Shown here: piece after piece, positions 1 through 11,583 of the stretch
How positions within the stretch are numbered: the first letter of the stretch is position 1
Layout of the letters: each line of letters opens with the position of its first letter
NCBI RefSeq assembly: GCF_014698825.1
Contig: NZ_JACJTT010000022.1
Location: 1-64,000 of the forward strand
Direction: 5' to 3'
Length of the DNA: 64,000 nucleotides
DNA from: Richelia sinica FACHB-800
GTDB taxonomy: Bacteria; Cyanobacteriota; Cyanobacteriia; Cyanobacteriales; Nostocaceae
Notes under the pieces: model-generated
Database searches by the model: none
Seen by the model: the letters and a program-made list of their open reading frames with translations, nothing else
What the model was told of the DNA's origin: nothing
Translations under genes and position numbers: made by a program

Positions 1-277
1 CTGGTTTAGTCTTTCTCTATCTTGTTCTCTTGGCAGGTTTTTGTTCATGCCCGTGATACTCTATCCAATTGTCCCTTTTGTCAATCCCCCTCCACCTGAA
101 TCCTTACGATAAAATTTCAATGTATATGAATAAATATCAATTATTTCGTAGGTTGTGTTATGCCAAAGGCTTACGCAAAATCAATCATTGCAGATGGGTT
201 GAGCTAATCAACATTGCTATAAACCAGCCGACAATTTAAACTTGAGAATCATTTAAAATTAAACAGGAGCATCAATT
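1..277. other. Non-coding left edge, upstream of DUF1838 gene
   Basis: No convincing reading frame, RNA gene or repeat is visible here. The stretch just before the gene at 278 is AT-rich, and an ACAGGAGC ribosome-binding sequence lies about 8 bases before its ATG. The promoter should lie here, but no clear -35/-10 pair can be assigned. Confidence 0.5.
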
Positions 278-1099
278 ATGGTTGCTGAAATTCAAGAAAT
301 TGACGCTAAACAGTGGGTAAAAACCCGTTCTTCTCTGGATGCCAACGAGTCTAGTTTTATTGTTTGGTCTGGTAAAATTTATAGTTTTGTACCTGGAGAA
401 AAGCGACAAATTTTATTTAAAATTCTGGGAATGAGTGTGAGTCGCTGTATTCCTACTAGTGCAGAAAGTTGGGATTTTACTTCTAGAGAATTGACTTATT
501 ATCTTCATCCCCAAACAGATGAAATTTTACATAAATGGGAAAACCCATGGACAGGAGAAACTGTGCCAGTGATGCATGTAGCTAATAATCCTGTGCAAGG
601 AAAATTTAAAGGTAAGTTTCCTGTCCAAGTGGATGGAGATAAAACGACTTTTGCATTTGACTTGTTTCCCAGTTATCCTAATCCTTTAGCCGCAGATCCT
701 CAATTTAATGATTATTGCCCTTCTGCAAATTATCAAGCAGCAGAATTATTTAAAATTTCTGTGCCTAGTGCAGATTTAGCTAACCCAAACTTAAATTCAG
801 CGACAGAACTGTGGTTAAGTTGGGATAGAATGGGTCAATGGTTGCCTTGGATGAGAATGGGCGATCGCTCTGGTTATCTGATTTATAGTGCTACAGGTAG
901 TAAAGTTAAGGATTTTCCAGCTTTACCAGAACTGCTAAAAACAGAAATTAACACTCGTGTCCCCTTATATAGGCAAGCACCAAAAGCCTATATTGAAGGT
1001 GAAGACATGACCTCTTGGTTATATTTCCAAAAACATTTTGATGCCTATTTAGCAGGTGAACAGTTCCCCATTCCCGCAGCAGCAGAAGCTGGAGAGTGA
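278..1099 (+). CDS. DUF1838 family protein
   Basis: This is a 273-residue soluble protein with no signal peptide or membrane segment. It resembles the DUF1838 family, which is found in cyanobacteria and proteobacteria and has no settled biochemical role. The middle is rich in Trp, Tyr and Pro (for example WENPWTGE near residue 87 and LSWDRMGQWLPWMRMGDRSG near 180). The start is supported by an AGGAGC motif before the ATG. It stands alone on the plus strand and faces argS. The C-terminus ends in an Ala/Glu-rich tail. I recognise the family but not a function. Confidence 0.75.
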   Translation: MVAEIQEIDAKQWVKTRSSLDANESSFIVWSGKIYSFVPGEKRQILFKILGMSVSRCIPTSAESWDFTSRELTYYLHPQTDEILHKWENPWTGETVPVMHVANNPVQGKFKGKFPVQVDGDKTTFAFDLFPSYPNPLAADPQFNDYCPSANYQAAELFKISVPSADLANPNLNSATELWLSWDRMGQWLPWMRMGDRSGYLIYSATGSKVKDFPALPELLKTEINTRVPLYRQAPKAYIEGEDMTSWLYFQKHFDAYLAGEQFPIPAAAEAGE

Positions 1100-1160
1100 G
1101 GAATAGGAGAAGGGGGTAAATTTCTCACCCTACACCCTCTTCTCACCTGTCACCTGTCCT

Positions 1161-2945
1161 CTACATCCTTTCTAATACCTGAATTCCCAATAAATTTAAG
1201 CCTAATTTCAATGTTCTTGCGGTCAAATTACATAACAGCAGTCGTGAAGTTTTGACAGGATCTTCAGATTTGAGAACAGGACAATTTTCGTAGAACTTGT
1301 TAAACTTCTCGCTGAGTTGATATAAATAATCACACAACCGATTTGGCAACAATTCTTTTTCTACTTCAGCAATGATTTCATCTAGTTGTAATAGATGCTT
1401 GGCTAGATTGAATTCAGCTTCTGCTGACAAAGCAATTTTAGCATTAGAATCTAAATGATTAAAATCAATGTTACCAGCACGACTAATGCCTTGAATTCTG
1501 ACGTAAGCGTACAGTAAATAAGGTGCTGTATTGCCTTTTAAAGACAGCATTTTGTCATAACTGAAGACATAATTACTCGTGCGGTTCTGACTTAAATCTG
1601 CATATTTAACAGCACTCATGCCAATTACTGTGGCAACATTATGAATAAATTCCTCAGTTTCTTCTCTGCCAATTTCTTTTAATCTCAATTCTAAATCTTT
1701 GTAGGCACGGCTTACTGCTTCATCTAATAAATCCCGTAATCTCACAGTATCACCAGAACGGGTTTTGAATTTTTTCCCATCTTCTCCTAACACTAATCCA
1801 AAGGGAACATGGACTAATTCCACATCTTCAGGAACCCATCCGGCTTTACGCGCTACTTGGAAAAATTGGGCAAAGTGGTTAGCTTGTCCAGCATCTGTAA
1901 CATAAATTATGCGTTTTGCTTTATCTTCTTGAATGCGGTAGCGAACAGATGCTAAATCTGTAGTTGCGTAGTTATAACCACCATCTGATTTCTGAACAAT
2001 TAAGGGTAAAGGTTCACCTTCTCTGTTAGTAAAACCGTCTAAGAAAACACATTTTGCCCCTTGGTTTTCTTCTACTAGTCCTGCTGTTTGTAAGTCTTCT
2101 ACTACTTTGGGTAATAAGGGGTTATAAAATGATTCTCCTCTTTCTTCTAATTTGATATCGAGTAAATCATAAATTACTTGAAATTCTTTTCGAGAAACTT
2201 CACAAAGACGTTTCCATGCTGCTTCTGTGAATGGGTCTTTTTGAGATTGTAAGTTTACCACTGCTTTTCTGGATCTTTCTCGAAAATCTTCACTATTATC
2301 AAATTTCTTTTTAGCTTCTCTATAGAATTCAACTAAGTCTCCTATATTTATATCACCATGTAAATAATTACCTTGAGAAGTTTCCATCAACATAATGTCG
2401 GGATAAGTATCAACAAGATGAGTAATTAACATCCCAAATTGTGTACCCCAGTCACCAACATGATTTAACCGAACTACCTCATGTCCACGAAATTCTAAAA
2501 TCCGGGCAATGCAATCACCAATAATGGTAGAACGGAGGTGTCCGACGTGCATTTCTTTAGCAATATTCGGACTGGAAAAATCGACAACTTCCCGTTGTGG
2601 TGTTGCAGCTACGGGAACTCCTAACCGAGGGTCTGCATTAACTGCGTTGATTTGCGCTTCTAGATAGGATGTTTTTAGTTTTAAATTAATAAATCCTGGC
2701 CCAGCGATTTCCGGTGATTCGCAAATATCAGATATTTCTAGTTTATCAACAATCCCAGAGGCGATCGCTCTTGGCTGCATTCCCAATTTTTTACTCAGGG
2801 ATAATGCCACATTCGCTTGATAATCACCAAATTTCGGGTTACTAGCGGGGACTAAAATCGGGTCTACATCGGTGTATTCAGCACCAAAAGCAGCCACTAA
2901 AGCCTGTGCCAATTTTAATTTTAGTTGTTCTTGTGTAGCGTTCAT
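1161..2945 (-). CDS. argS: arginyl-tRNA synthetase
   Basis: Class I arginyl-tRNA synthetase charging tRNA-Arg with arginine in the cytoplasm. The 594 residues match the family length. The order is the N-terminal Add-1 domain (about 1-110, with [13 protein letters not shown]), the catalytic domain with the HIGH-type motif in [16 protein letters not shown] near residue 125-140, a KMSKS-like loop in [17 protein letters not shown] near 385, and the C-terminal DALR anticodon-binding domain (about 470-594). It is minus strand, downstream of ribBA, with about 180 bp between them, so it may have its own promoter. No oddities are seen. Confidence 0.97.
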   Translation of the reverse strand: MNATQEQLKLKLAQALVAAFGAEYTDVDPILVPASNPKFGDYQANVALSLSKKLGMQPRAIASGIVDKLEISDICESPEIAGPGFINLKLKTSYLEAQINAVNADPRLGVPVAATPQREVVDFSSPNIAKEMHVGHLRSTIIGDCIARILEFRGHEVVRLNHVGDWGTQFGMLITHLVDTYPDIMLMETSQGNYLHGDINIGDLVEFYREAKKKFDNSEDFRERSRKAVVNLQSQKDPFTEAAWKRLCEVSRKEFQVIYDLLDIKLEERGESFYNPLLPKVVEDLQTAGLVEENQGAKCVFLDGFTNREGEPLPLIVQKSDGGYNYATTDLASVRYRIQEDKAKRIIYVTDAGQANHFAQFFQVARKAGWVPEDVELVHVPFGLVLGEDGKKFKTRSGDTVRLRDLLDEAVSRAYKDLELRLKEIGREETEEFIHNVATVIGMSAVKYADLSQNRTSNYVFSYDKMLSLKGNTAPYLLYAYVRIQGISRAGNIDFNHLDSNAKIALSAEAEFNLAKHLLQLDEIIAEVEKELLPNRLCDYLYQLSEKFNKFYENCPVLKSEDPVKTSRLLLCNLTARTLKLGLNLLGIQVLERM

Positions 2946-3060
2946 AAGTTAATCGGCTGCTTACTGCGGGGAATATGCTCAAAAGTTTGACTATTTTATA
3001 GCAGGGAGGAGGGAGGAGGGAACAGATAACACTGGTTTCTTACCCAATAGAAACAAACTT

Positions 3061-3099
3061 TCCCTCTACCTGATTCATTTGTGGTTGCGGGTAGAGGGA
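3061..3099. terminator. Inverted repeat between ribBA and argS, possible ribBA terminator
   Basis: A perfect 10-bp inverted repeat (TCCCTCTACC ... GGTAGAGGGA) with a 19-base loop lies just past the ribBA stop. Read on the minus strand it is followed by a moderately T-rich stretch (AAAGTTTGTTTCT) rather than a clean T-run, so it is a weak terminator candidate. Confidence 0.4.
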
Positions 3100-3122
3100 A
3101 TTTGCGTGAGGTAAATGCCAGC

Positions 3123-4796
3123 TTACTTATTAAAGCTGTAAATTTGTTGTGTTTCCAAGCGATCGCAAATAGATGACGGCACTGTATCAGCACCCAAATT
3201 TTGTCTGTCTAACTGCACTTGCAAATTCACCAAAGGATCAGTACCTGCGGAAACCAAAAATTCTAGTTTCTGCACATAAGGCAAACTGTATAAATGATCG
3301 AGAATTTGACAAATTGCCTGTAGGTAAGGATGGCCGTTTTGCAGATACCAATCTGGTTCCGCTACCTTTGGTTGGTCAAAGCCTAAATGCACCGCTAAAG
3401 CTGGTTGGTCAAATAAGGCAATTCCCAAGGGTCTGGCTTCTTCCTGCAACAGTAAATGATGACTTTTCGCTAAGTGACGCAGCTTTTCTAATCTTTCGTA
3501 GCGTTTTGTGACTAATTGCGGGTCATCGTACCAATGGAGTGCCACTGTTACCAAATAAGTTTGTAACAGCATATGACCTAACTTTTTGGCCTTAGTGGCT
3601 AGGTAATAAGAATTATAGTCGTTGGCTTCAATTAATAAAGGCACACGGTCTACAACCTCTAAACCATAACCCTTAACACCAGCAATTTTACGGGGATTAT
3701 TTGTGATGAGACGAATTTTTTTTACACCTAAATCCATCAGCATTTGTGCCCCCATCCCATAGTCGCGCAGGTCAGCGGGGAAACCTAAACGCTCATTAGC
3801 TTCTACTGTATCTAATCCCATATCCTGCAATGAATAGGCTTTGAGTTTATTAATTAAACCTATTCCTCTTCCCTCTTGTCGCAGGTAAACTACTACACCT
3901 TGACCAGCATTTTCAATCATTTTCAGTGCTGCTTTCAACTGCATTCGGCAGTCACAACGCAAAGAACCTAAAGCATCACCAGTTAAACATTCTGAGTGCA
4001 TCCGCACCATCACTGCTTCATCCTGGAAGGTGCTAGGGTCACCTTTAACGATGGCTACATGTTCGCTGTTGTCCAAGGTGTGACGATAGGCGTAGATTTT
4101 AAAATTACCAAATTGGGTGGGCAATTCGGCTACACTTTCCCGAATAATTAAGCGATCATGCTGTAAGCGGTAACTAATTAAATCGGCAATGCTAATAATT
4201 TTCAGATTATGAAGCTTCGCATATTCAAATAGCTGAGGTAACCTGGCCATGGAACCATCAGGGTTTTGGATTTCGCAGATGACACCGGCTGGGTAAAGTC
4301 CTGCTAACCGGGATAAATCAACCGCTGCTTCCGTGTGTCCTGCTCGTTTGAGTACACCACCAGCTTTAGCCCGAATGGGGAAAATATGACCAGGACGACG
4401 TAAATCTAGGGGTTTAGTGGCTGGGTTTAGGGTGACTTGGATGGTGCGGGCCCGGTCTTCAGCAGAGATACCTGTGGAGACTCCTAAATGAGGCCCGGCA
4501 TCAATACTGACTGTAAATGCTGTTTGGTTAGTATCGGTCAGATTACTCACCATTAATGGTAAGTCTAATTCATCCAGGCGATCGCCTGTCATTGCCAAAC
4601 AAATCAGCCCTCTGGCTTCCACTGCCATAAAGTTGATCATGTCGGGTGTGGCAAATTGGGCGGCACAAATTAAATCGCCTTCGTTTTCTCTATTTTCATC
4701 ATCTACCACCACGATGACACGACCCGCTTTGAGGTCTGCCAAAGCGGTATCTATCGAATCGAATTCAAAGGCTTGGGCAGTCTTAGGCTGTGACAC
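3123..4796 (-). CDS. ribBA: bifunctional 3,4-dihydroxy-2-butanone-4-phosphate synthase / GTP cyclohydrolase II
   Basis: Makes both starting compounds of riboflavin synthesis: dihydroxybutanone phosphate from ribulose 5-phosphate and the diaminopyrimidine from GTP. The RibB domain (about 1-205) shows the acidic [11 protein letters not shown] loop near residue 32 and [14 protein letters not shown] near 153. The RibA domain (about 210-400) shows the zinc-binding [14 protein letters not shown] near 270 and [17 protein letters not shown] near 305. A further ~150 residues follow, an extension common in cyanobacterial RibBA and of unclear role. The gene diverges from argC across a 376-bp gap. No FMN riboswitch was recognised upstream. 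Confidence 0.97.
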   Translation of the reverse strand: MSQPKTAQAFEFDSIDTALADLKAGRVIVVVDDENRENEGDLICAAQFATPDMINFMAVEARGLICLAMTGDRLDELDLPLMVSNLTDTNQTAFTVSIDAGPHLGVSTGISAEDRARTIQVTLNPATKPLDLRRPGHIFPIRAKAGGVLKRAGHTEAAVDLSRLAGLYPAGVICEIQNPDGSMARLPQLFEYAKLHNLKIISIADLISYRLQHDRLIIRESVAELPTQFGNFKIYAYRHTLDNSEHVAIVKGDPSTFQDEAVMVRMHSECLTGDALGSLRCDCRMQLKAALKMIENAGQGVVVYLRQEGRGIGLINKLKAYSLQDMGLDTVEANERLGFPADLRDYGMGAQMLMDLGVKKIRLITNNPRKIAGVKGYGLEVVDRVPLLIEANDYNSYYLATKAKKLGHMLLQTYLVTVALHWYDDPQLVTKRYERLEKLRHLAKSHHLLLQEEARPLGIALFDQPALAVHLGFDQPKVAEPDWYLQNGHPYLQAICQILDHLYSLPYVQKLEFLVSAGTDPLVNLQVQLDRQNLGADTVPSSICDRLETQQIYSFNK

Positions 4797-5172
4797 AGAA
4801 GATTTCCAACTACCAACGTAAATTTTTTTAACGATTTCTTATTGTAGATTGTAGCTTGTTTATCTGAAATAGTTGACAGATGAACAAAGTCAAGGCTTTC
4901 CAGAATTATCGGTGTAGTCCTACACTCTGTTCCCATGTGTGTATTTTCTGTTACCAAGCAAACTTTTGTTGGGGATTTTTTTCTACATACTTGAAGTGTG
5001 ATTCTGTCAGCAAGATATTTTCGATCTATCGATTTATATGTACGCTAAAAGAGGCTATTTGCTATAGAATGCAGCAAAAGTTGAATAGTAATAACCATTC
5101 TCCAATTAGCTATTAACTTGATTGTTGATGGCTAATAATTAATTAAACAAAAGCTGATAAGGATTTAATATC
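4797..5172. other. Divergent intergenic region between ribBA and argC
   Basis: About 376 AT-rich bases separate the two divergent start codons and should hold both promoters. Open frames here are short and lack family resemblance, and no RFN-type conserved stems were recognised. An AAGGATTT sequence about 8 bases before the argC ATG can act as its ribosome-binding site. Confidence 0.5.
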
Positions 5173-6231
5173 ATGGGTAATTTAAGGCGCGTACCAGTTG
5201 GGATTGTTGGCGCGTCAGGCTATGGCGGAGTGCAACTAGTAAGACTGTTAATGGATCATCCAGAAGTTGAACTAGTGTATTTAGGTGGTGAAAGTAGTGC
5301 AGGAAAATCCTTTGGGGATCTCTATCCGCAATTTGGTAGTATCACTAATTTACCCATTGAAGCGGTAGATCCAGAAATCATTGGTAGTCGTTGTGAAGTG
5401 GTATTTTTATCTCTACCCAATGGTCTGGCCTGCCAAATCACACCCCAGCTTATAGAAAAAGGATGTAAAGTGCTGGATCTAAGTGCCGATTATAGATTCA
5501 GTAATTTAACAACTTATACAAATTGGTATGGTACAGAAAGAAGCGATCGCACCGTTGCCGCTACAGCAGTATATGGATTACCAGAACTATATCGCGATCG
5601 CATAGCCGAAGCCTCTCTCATCGGCTGTCCTGGGTGCTATCCTACGGCTAGTCTACTTGCCCTTTCTCCACTCCTCAAACAAGGCTTAATCGTCCCAGAA
5701 ACAGCTATTATCGATGCTAAATCTGGTACATCTGGTGGTGGCAGACAGGCTAAAGTGAATTTACTCTTAGCTGAAGCTGATAACTCCCTAGCTGCTTATA
5801 ACGTCGCCCGTCACCGCCATACACCAGAAATCGAGCAAATTTGCAGTGAATTGGCAGGACATGAAGTAACCATCCAATTTACACCCCATCTCATCCCCAT
5901 GGTCAGAGGGATATTAGCCACCGTTTACGCCACCATGCGTGACCCTGGCTTAGTGCGGGATGATTTAATTACAATTTACACAGCATTTTACCGTAATTCC
6001 CCTTGGGTAAAAATCTGTAATAGTGGCGTTTATCCCCAAACAAAATGGGCATGTGGTAGCAATCTTTGCTATATCGGTGTAGAAGTAGATCCCCGCACTG
6101 GTCGTATCATTGTCATGTCCGCCATTGACAATCTGATTAAAGGTCAGGCAGGCCAAGCGATTCAGTGTATGAACATCATGTTGGGTTGGGATGAAACACT
6201 AGGATTACCAAAGCTAGGGTTTTATCCCTAA
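5173..6231 (+). CDS. argC: N-acetyl-gamma-glutamyl-phosphate reductase
   Basis: Third step of arginine synthesis: NADPH-dependent reduction of N-acetylglutamyl phosphate to the semialdehyde. The 352-residue protein has the N-terminal dinucleotide-binding motif [11 protein letters not shown] (residues 8-18), the active-site cysteine in [11 protein letters not shown] (about residue 155), the SGTSGGGR loop near 190, and HRHTPEI near 215. Length fits the long type I ArgC. It stands alone and is followed by a run of CTGTCACCT repeats before the convergent eno gene. Confidence 0.97.
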   Translation: MGNLRRVPVGIVGASGYGGVQLVRLLMDHPEVELVYLGGESSAGKSFGDLYPQFGSITNLPIEAVDPEIIGSRCEVVFLSLPNGLACQITPQLIEKGCKVLDLSADYRFSNLTTYTNWYGTERSDRTVAATAVYGLPELYRDRIAEASLIGCPGCYPTASLLALSPLLKQGLIVPETAIIDAKSGTSGGGRQAKVNLLLAEADNSLAAYNVARHRHTPEIEQICSELAGHEVTIQFTPHLIPMVRGILATVYATMRDPGLVRDDLITIYTAFYRNSPWVKICNSGVYPQTKWACGSNLCYIGVEVDPRTGRIIVMSAIDNLIKGQAGQAIQCMNIMLGWDETLGLPKLGFYP

Positions 6232-6292
6232 AGGGAAGCAGGGAAAGCAGAAGCAGGCATGGAAGGAGGGTTAGGCATAGGAGAAATAAATA

Positions 6293-7681
<1,389 letters not shown>

Positions 7682-7928
7682 TTAAGACTTTACAGTTTAG
7701 TCCTAACCCAACCGTTAGCATAGGTGTTTCTGAGGCGAAATAGGTTGAGATTAAAGAAGATTTCCAATCAAGCGATCGCAACTAGATTTACAGATATTTG
7801 TTTCTCTCTATGTATCTGCACCATTGGCTACAAATCAAATAGTAGAATAGAACTCATCACAGCTAACGCCCAACTCGTACAATAGGAAATAGATTGTTGC
7901 GAATTGTATAGTTAGAGATATAGCTGTC

Positions 7929-8948
7929 ATGGCTCCCGCCGTTTTAATTGAAAATCTAAAAAAGCGTTACGGTACTGTGGAAGCCGTTAAGGATGTCTCC
8001 TTTGTGGTGGAAGCAGGGGAAATCTTTGGTGTACTCGGCCCTAACGGCGCAGGAAAAACCACAACTCTGCGTGCTTTGTGTACACTGACTACTCCTGATG
8101 CTGGCAAAATTGAGGTATCGGGAATTTCTGTATTAGCTAATCCCAAATTAGCACGGCAAAAGTTGGGTTATGTGGCCCAGGAAGTAGCTTTAGATAAGGT
8201 ATTGACTGGTAGGGAGTTGCTGGAATTACAGGCGGCCCTCTATCATTTGCCTGGTAAGGTGATTAAACAACGCATTGATAATGTACTGGATTTACTGGGT
8301 TTACAAGAATACGCTGATAAAAAAACCGGAACCTATTCTGGTGGTTTACGCAAGCGTCTAGATTTGGCTGCGGGGTTACTTCATGCCCCTGATGTACTGG
8401 TGTTAGATGAACCAACCGTAGGGTTAGATATTGAAAGTCGGTTTGTAGTGTGGGATTTCCTGCGAAAGCTAAGGGCTGCGGGAACTACGGTGGTGATTAC
8501 CAGCCACTATTTAGAAGAAATTGATGCTTTGGCAGATCGGGTGGCAATTATTGATGGGGGGAAAGTGATTGCCACAGGTACACCATCACAATTAAAAGAC
8601 AAAGTGGGGGGCGATCGCATTACTTTACGTATCCGCGAATTTTCACCCAGGGAAGAAGCAGAAAATGCTCAACATCTCCTGCAACAATTACCTTTCGTTC
8701 AAGAAATCATTATTAACAGTGCTCAAGGTAACTCCCTCAATTTGGTAGTCACACCTCAAAATGATGCCTTGATTACTATCCAGCAAGCCTTAAATAATGC
8801 AGGTTTACCAATCTTTGGTATTGCCCAATCTCGTCCTAGTCTAGATGATGTGTATTTGGCTGCCACTGGTAAAACTTTATTAGATGCAGAATTAGCTGCT
8901 GTGGCTAATCGTGATCCCAAGGCAGAGAAAAAGCAAAATATGAGATAG
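7929..8948 (+). CDS. ABC exporter ATP-binding protein (DrrA type)
   Basis: The 339-residue cytoplasmic ATPase belongs to the DrrA/CcmA group that pairs with ABC-2 permeases. Walker A is GPNGAGKTT (about residue 37-45), the signature is the variant YSGGLRKR near 138, Walker B is VLVLDEPTVGLD near 157, and the switch histidine lies in TSHYLEE. The C-terminal ~100 residues are the usual DrrA extension. Its natural partner, the permease at 10124, is on the same strand but about 1.2 kb away, with an antisense two-gene unit between. Substrate is unknown; this class exports lipids, polysaccharides or drugs. Confidence 0.92.
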   Translation: MAPAVLIENLKKRYGTVEAVKDVSFVVEAGEIFGVLGPNGAGKTTTLRALCTLTTPDAGKIEVSGISVLANPKLARQKLGYVAQEVALDKVLTGRELLELQAALYHLPGKVIKQRIDNVLDLLGLQEYADKKTGTYSGGLRKRLDLAAGLLHAPDVLVLDEPTVGLDIESRFVVWDFLRKLRAAGTTVVITSHYLEEIDALADRVAIIDGGKVIATGTPSQLKDKVGGDRITLRIREFSPREEAENAQHLLQQLPFVQEIIINSAQGNSLNLVVTPQNDALITIQQALNNAGLPIFGIAQSRPSLDDVYLAATGKTLLDAELAAVANRDPKAEKKQNMR

Positions 8949-9022
8949 GGTGATTGGTGATTGGTGATTAGAAAAAATCACTAATTACCAATTAAACTTA
9001 TCATAAATTTTCTCAGTATTTC

Positions 9023-9466
9023 CTAAGAGTAAAGTAAATGATCTGGATCTAACCAAACAATATAAAAAACATTTTCAATGAAGAAACCATGTACTCTGCC
9101 ATATTCATTTGATGAAAGTTGAAACTGATATGGCTGACCGACTAATTGTTCTTCATCCACGAATCCAAAGCAAGTCTCAGTAGTATCATTCCAATCAATA
9201 GGATGGCAACGAAGACTTCTAGCATTTGTCACGGTCATATCATAATATGTCATGCTAGAAATATCACGTAGTCTTTCAATTAGTACATCTGAATACTTGA
9301 CTATGTATTCTTGACTCTTATTCCTGATTGAGAATTTATCATGATTATTTTTCAGGTATTTGTAGGAAAAGCTAATTAGTTGGGAATGCTCCACCTGTGT
9401 AGGTTTGATCCTGGATGAAGATGAAGTTTGAGGATGAGATTTTTTAATCTTCTTCTGCTTCGGCAC
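9023..9466 (-). CDS. probable toxin partner of the Panacea antitoxin
   Basis: A 147-residue protein of unknown family, starting at GTG and overlapping the end of the Panacea gene by 23 bases, so the two are translationally coupled. The first ~25 residues are very basic (PKQKKIKKSH), then comes a core with LRCHPIDWNDTTE near 85 and a C-terminal strand-rich tail GRVHGFFIENVFYIVWLDPDHLLY, which looks like the end of a small folded domain. Panacea genes are known to pair with many different toxins, so position argues for a toxin. I cannot assign a toxin fold from sequence alone; a RelE-like or other RNA-targeting fold is only a guess. Confidence 0.6.
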   Translation of the reverse strand: MPKQKKIKKSHPQTSSSSRIKPTQVEHSQLISFSYKYLKNNHDKFSIRNKSQEYIVKYSDVLIERLRDISSMTYYDMTVTNARSLRCHPIDWNDTTETCFGFVDEEQLVGQPYQFQLSSNEYGRVHGFFIENVFYIVWLDPDHLLYS

Positions 9467-9908
9467 GTTCCTGGTAATATTCTTTCATCGCTTCCTTAGA
9501 AATAATCGCATTAGATGGGGCATCTTGTGGAATATTTCCTCTTGCTTGAATCCAAGGATCTTCACGATGAGTCATTTGTTCTAATTCAAAAGCATCACAA
9601 CTAAAATAAACTGCTACCAATTCTGCTAGAAATTCATGGACTTGATCAGCAAATTTAGGTTCTTCAACATCCTTGACAATGGGCTTCCAACCAAATTTTT
9701 TATACTCCTGGTATAAATCAGGAATCACAGGGCCATGAACCCATGCTTCAAAATCTTCTGCAAATAGAGATTGATCATAAAGAGCTAAGTACCAAGCTTG
9801 AGCGTAATAAACTAATTTTTGTAGTTTTAAGTTGCTCAAAAAAGAACCTGTTTCATTCGCTAACCAGATAAAGTAATCAGCGATCGCTTTTGATGTGGTG
9901 ATAGGCAT
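9444..9908 (-). CDS. panA: Panacea-domain (DUF4065/GepA-like) antitoxin
   Basis: About 154 residues from the ATG at 9908, which has an excellent AAGGAGG ribosome site six bases upstream. An upstream ATG at 9929 would overlap that site and is less likely. The sequence SNLKLQKLVYYAQAWYLAL near residue 25-45 followed by FEAWVHGPVIPDLYQEYKKFGW is the hallmark of the Panacea domain, formerly DUF4065/SocA-like. This domain is a promiscuous antitoxin in two-gene toxin-antitoxin systems. The tail (EYYQERAEAEED) is acidic, and the next gene product is basic. The pair lies antisense between the two ABC exporter genes. Confidence 0.88.
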   Translation of the reverse strand: MPITTSKAIADYFIWLANETGSFLSNLKLQKLVYYAQAWYLALYDQSLFAEDFEAWVHGPVIPDLYQEYKKFGWKPIVKDVEEPKFADQVHEFLAELVAVYFSCDAFELEQMTHREDPWIQARGNIPQDAPSNAIISKEAMKEYYQERAEAEED

Positions 9909-10123
9909 AATTACCTCCTTCTTGGCCACGATTTTTAGCTTATAGTATTATTGTACTATAGAATTATGACTTTGTGAGTCAATATATCCAGATACGTTCA
10001 GTTTATGATAGTCCGGCACTTCCAGAACTCGTTAAACTGGTATTTAAGCGATTGTTGTTCTTTCTAATATTGAGAGTGATGATTTTATTCCATCCTATTA
10101 TCAGTCACTAACATCGAAAATCC

Positions 10124-10999
10124 ATGAAGACAGACATCCATTTTCAGCAACTAACCTCCCCTACTGTAGTTCCTGAAACTACACCCAACTTCTTTGGTGA
10201 AATTGTCCAAGAAACTCTGGCCTTAACTCGCCGTCTATTTATTCAACTGCAACGCCGTCCTTCTACCTTGTTAGCGGGAATTGTCCAGCCGATAATGTGG
10301 TTGGTGTTATTTGGGGCATTATTCCAAAATGCCCCTAAAGGTTTATTTGGTAGTACGAGTAATTACGGTCAATTTTTAGCTGCTGGTGTAATTGTATTTA
10401 CAGCTTTTGCCGGGGCATTGAACGCAGGGCTACCTGTGATGTTTGACAGGGAATTTGGCTTTTTAAATCGGTTACTGGTTGCACCTTTAGCGTCTAGGTT
10501 CTCCATTGTCTTTGCTTCAGCCATTTTTATTATTAGCCAAAGTTTATTGCAAGCAGCGGTGATTGTTGGTGCAGCAGCCTTTTTAGGTGCAGGTTTACCC
10601 GATGCGGCTGGGTTAGGTGCGATCGCTCTCATTGTCTTGCTTCTAGCTTTGGGTGTCACTGCTATTTCCCTCGGTTTGGCATTTGCTTTACCTGGTCACA
10701 TTGAATTAATTGCAGTAATTTTTGTGACTAACCTGCCTTTGCTCTTTGCCAGCACAGCCTTAGCACCTTTATCCTTTATGCCTGGTTGGTTGCAAGTTGT
10801 CGCTACTCTTAATCCACTCAGCTATGCCATTGAACCAATTCGCTATCTTTATCTCCATCAAAATTGGGGCTTGAATGATGTAGTTATGCACGCTTTTTGG
10901 GGTGATGTTACCTTTGCTGCTGCACTATTGATATTGTTGGGATTTGCAGTTGTAGCTTTACTCAGTATTCAACCCCAACTAAGACGGACTCTTGCTTAA
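10124..10999 (+). CDS. ABC-2 type exporter permease (DrrB type)
   Basis: A 291-residue integral membrane protein with a soluble N-terminus (~45 residues) and about six hydrophobic segments, including IVQPIMWLVLFGALF, GVIVFTAFAGALNAG, and a final LLILLGFAVVALLSI. The conserved GFLNRLLVAPL loop near 108 is typical of the ABC-2 family. It should form a transporter with the ATPase at 7929, from which it is now split by the Panacea toxin-antitoxin unit. Its own promoter must lie in 9930-10123, which also carries the promoter of the divergent antitoxin. Confidence 0.9.
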   Translation: MKTDIHFQQLTSPTVVPETTPNFFGEIVQETLALTRRLFIQLQRRPSTLLAGIVQPIMWLVLFGALFQNAPKGLFGSTSNYGQFLAAGVIVFTAFAGALNAGLPVMFDREFGFLNRLLVAPLASRFSIVFASAIFIISQSLLQAAVIVGAAAFLGAGLPDAAGLGAIALIVLLLALGVTAISLGLAFALPGHIELIAVIFVTNLPLLFASTALAPLSFMPGWLQVVATLNPLSYAIEPIRYLYLHQNWGLNDVVMHAFWGDVTFAAALLILLGFAVVALLSIQPQLRRTLA

Positions 11000-11042
11000 G
11001 ATAGAAGCATCATACCTGAGTGAAATGTGAGGAGGAATCACA

Positions 11043-11420
11043 ATGGGAAAACCATGCTTACCCTTAAATAAAATATTTGCTGCTACCATTGTCGGTATTA
11101 GTTTTGCTTCCCTGTTAGTAGCACAACCTAGTCGGGCCGATGTTAATCAACCTTTCGGCACAGAAAGCGATCGCAACACTAACCTCTTGTCTCCCAACAG
11201 TTCCGATTTCAATATGCTGGATTTGATTCACCGGGCTAACTTGGGTAATATTCAATGGAATTCTCAACAACAAGACCAACAGCTAGATGATGCGGCCGCA
11301 GCATTCAGAGCTAGACAAAAACAACTCATTCAAAGTCAACAACAACAAACTCCTGCTGCTAATACCAATCCAGCAGGAGAAAATATTCCTTCTCCCGTTG
11401 TTCTACCCCAAAATAATTAA
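11043..11420 (+). CDS. small secreted hypothetical protein
   Basis: A 125-residue protein with a signal peptide (KIFAATIVGISFASLLVAQPSRA, probable cleavage after SRA at about residue 32). The mature part has no known domain: an Asn/Ser-rich start, then LDLIHRANLGNIQWN, then a Gln-rich stretch (RQKQLIQSQQQQ) and a Pro/Asn-rich end. A good GAGGAGG ribosome site stands before the ATG. It is 43 bp downstream of the exporter permease on the same strand and may be co-transcribed. It is probably periplasmic; function unknown. Confidence 0.7.
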   Translation: MGKPCLPLNKIFAATIVGISFASLLVAQPSRADVNQPFGTESDRNTNLLSPNSSDFNMLDLIHRANLGNIQWNSQQQDQQLDDAAAAFRARQKQLIQSQQQQTPAANTNPAGENIPSPVVLPQNN

Positions 11421-11493
11421 TCTGAATTATTCATATATAAACAAAGAGTTCAGAAGTTGTGCAATTTAGCCACAACTTTGGAACTCTTTTTGC

Positions 11494-11583
11494 TAGACCT
11501 CTTGCATAAGTATTTTTTGTTTCGCGCTAAGGCGCTAAGTCGCAAAGAATCAGGCAAAAATTGGGACTGTTGCAAGAGGTCTA
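11494..11583. repeat. MITE with TA-flanked terminal inverted repeats
   Basis: A ~90-bp element with 11-bp perfect terminal inverted repeats (GACCTCTTGCA / TGCAAGAGGTC), flanked on both sides by TA, as expected for a non-autonomous element moved by an IS630/Tc1-type transposase that duplicates TA. The interior holds the repetitive CGCTAAGGCGCTAAGTCGC sequence. The remainder of the 11421-11887 gap shows no gene; the promoter and a ~230-bp leader of the next gene should be there. Confidence 0.7.

Noticed and set aside
2996-3193. Minus-strand ORF at the ribBA 3' end
   Set aside because: It overlaps the real ribBA coding end in another frame and crosses a GGAGGGAGG repeat; it is a shadow.
4797-5172. 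FMN riboswitch before ribBA
   Set aside because: None of the conserved RFN stem sequences could be recognised in the leader.
10369-10659. 96-residue ORF antisense to the ABC permease
   Set aside because: It mirrors hydrophobic codons of the permease; low-complexity Ala/Lys/Pro composition typical of an antisense shadow.
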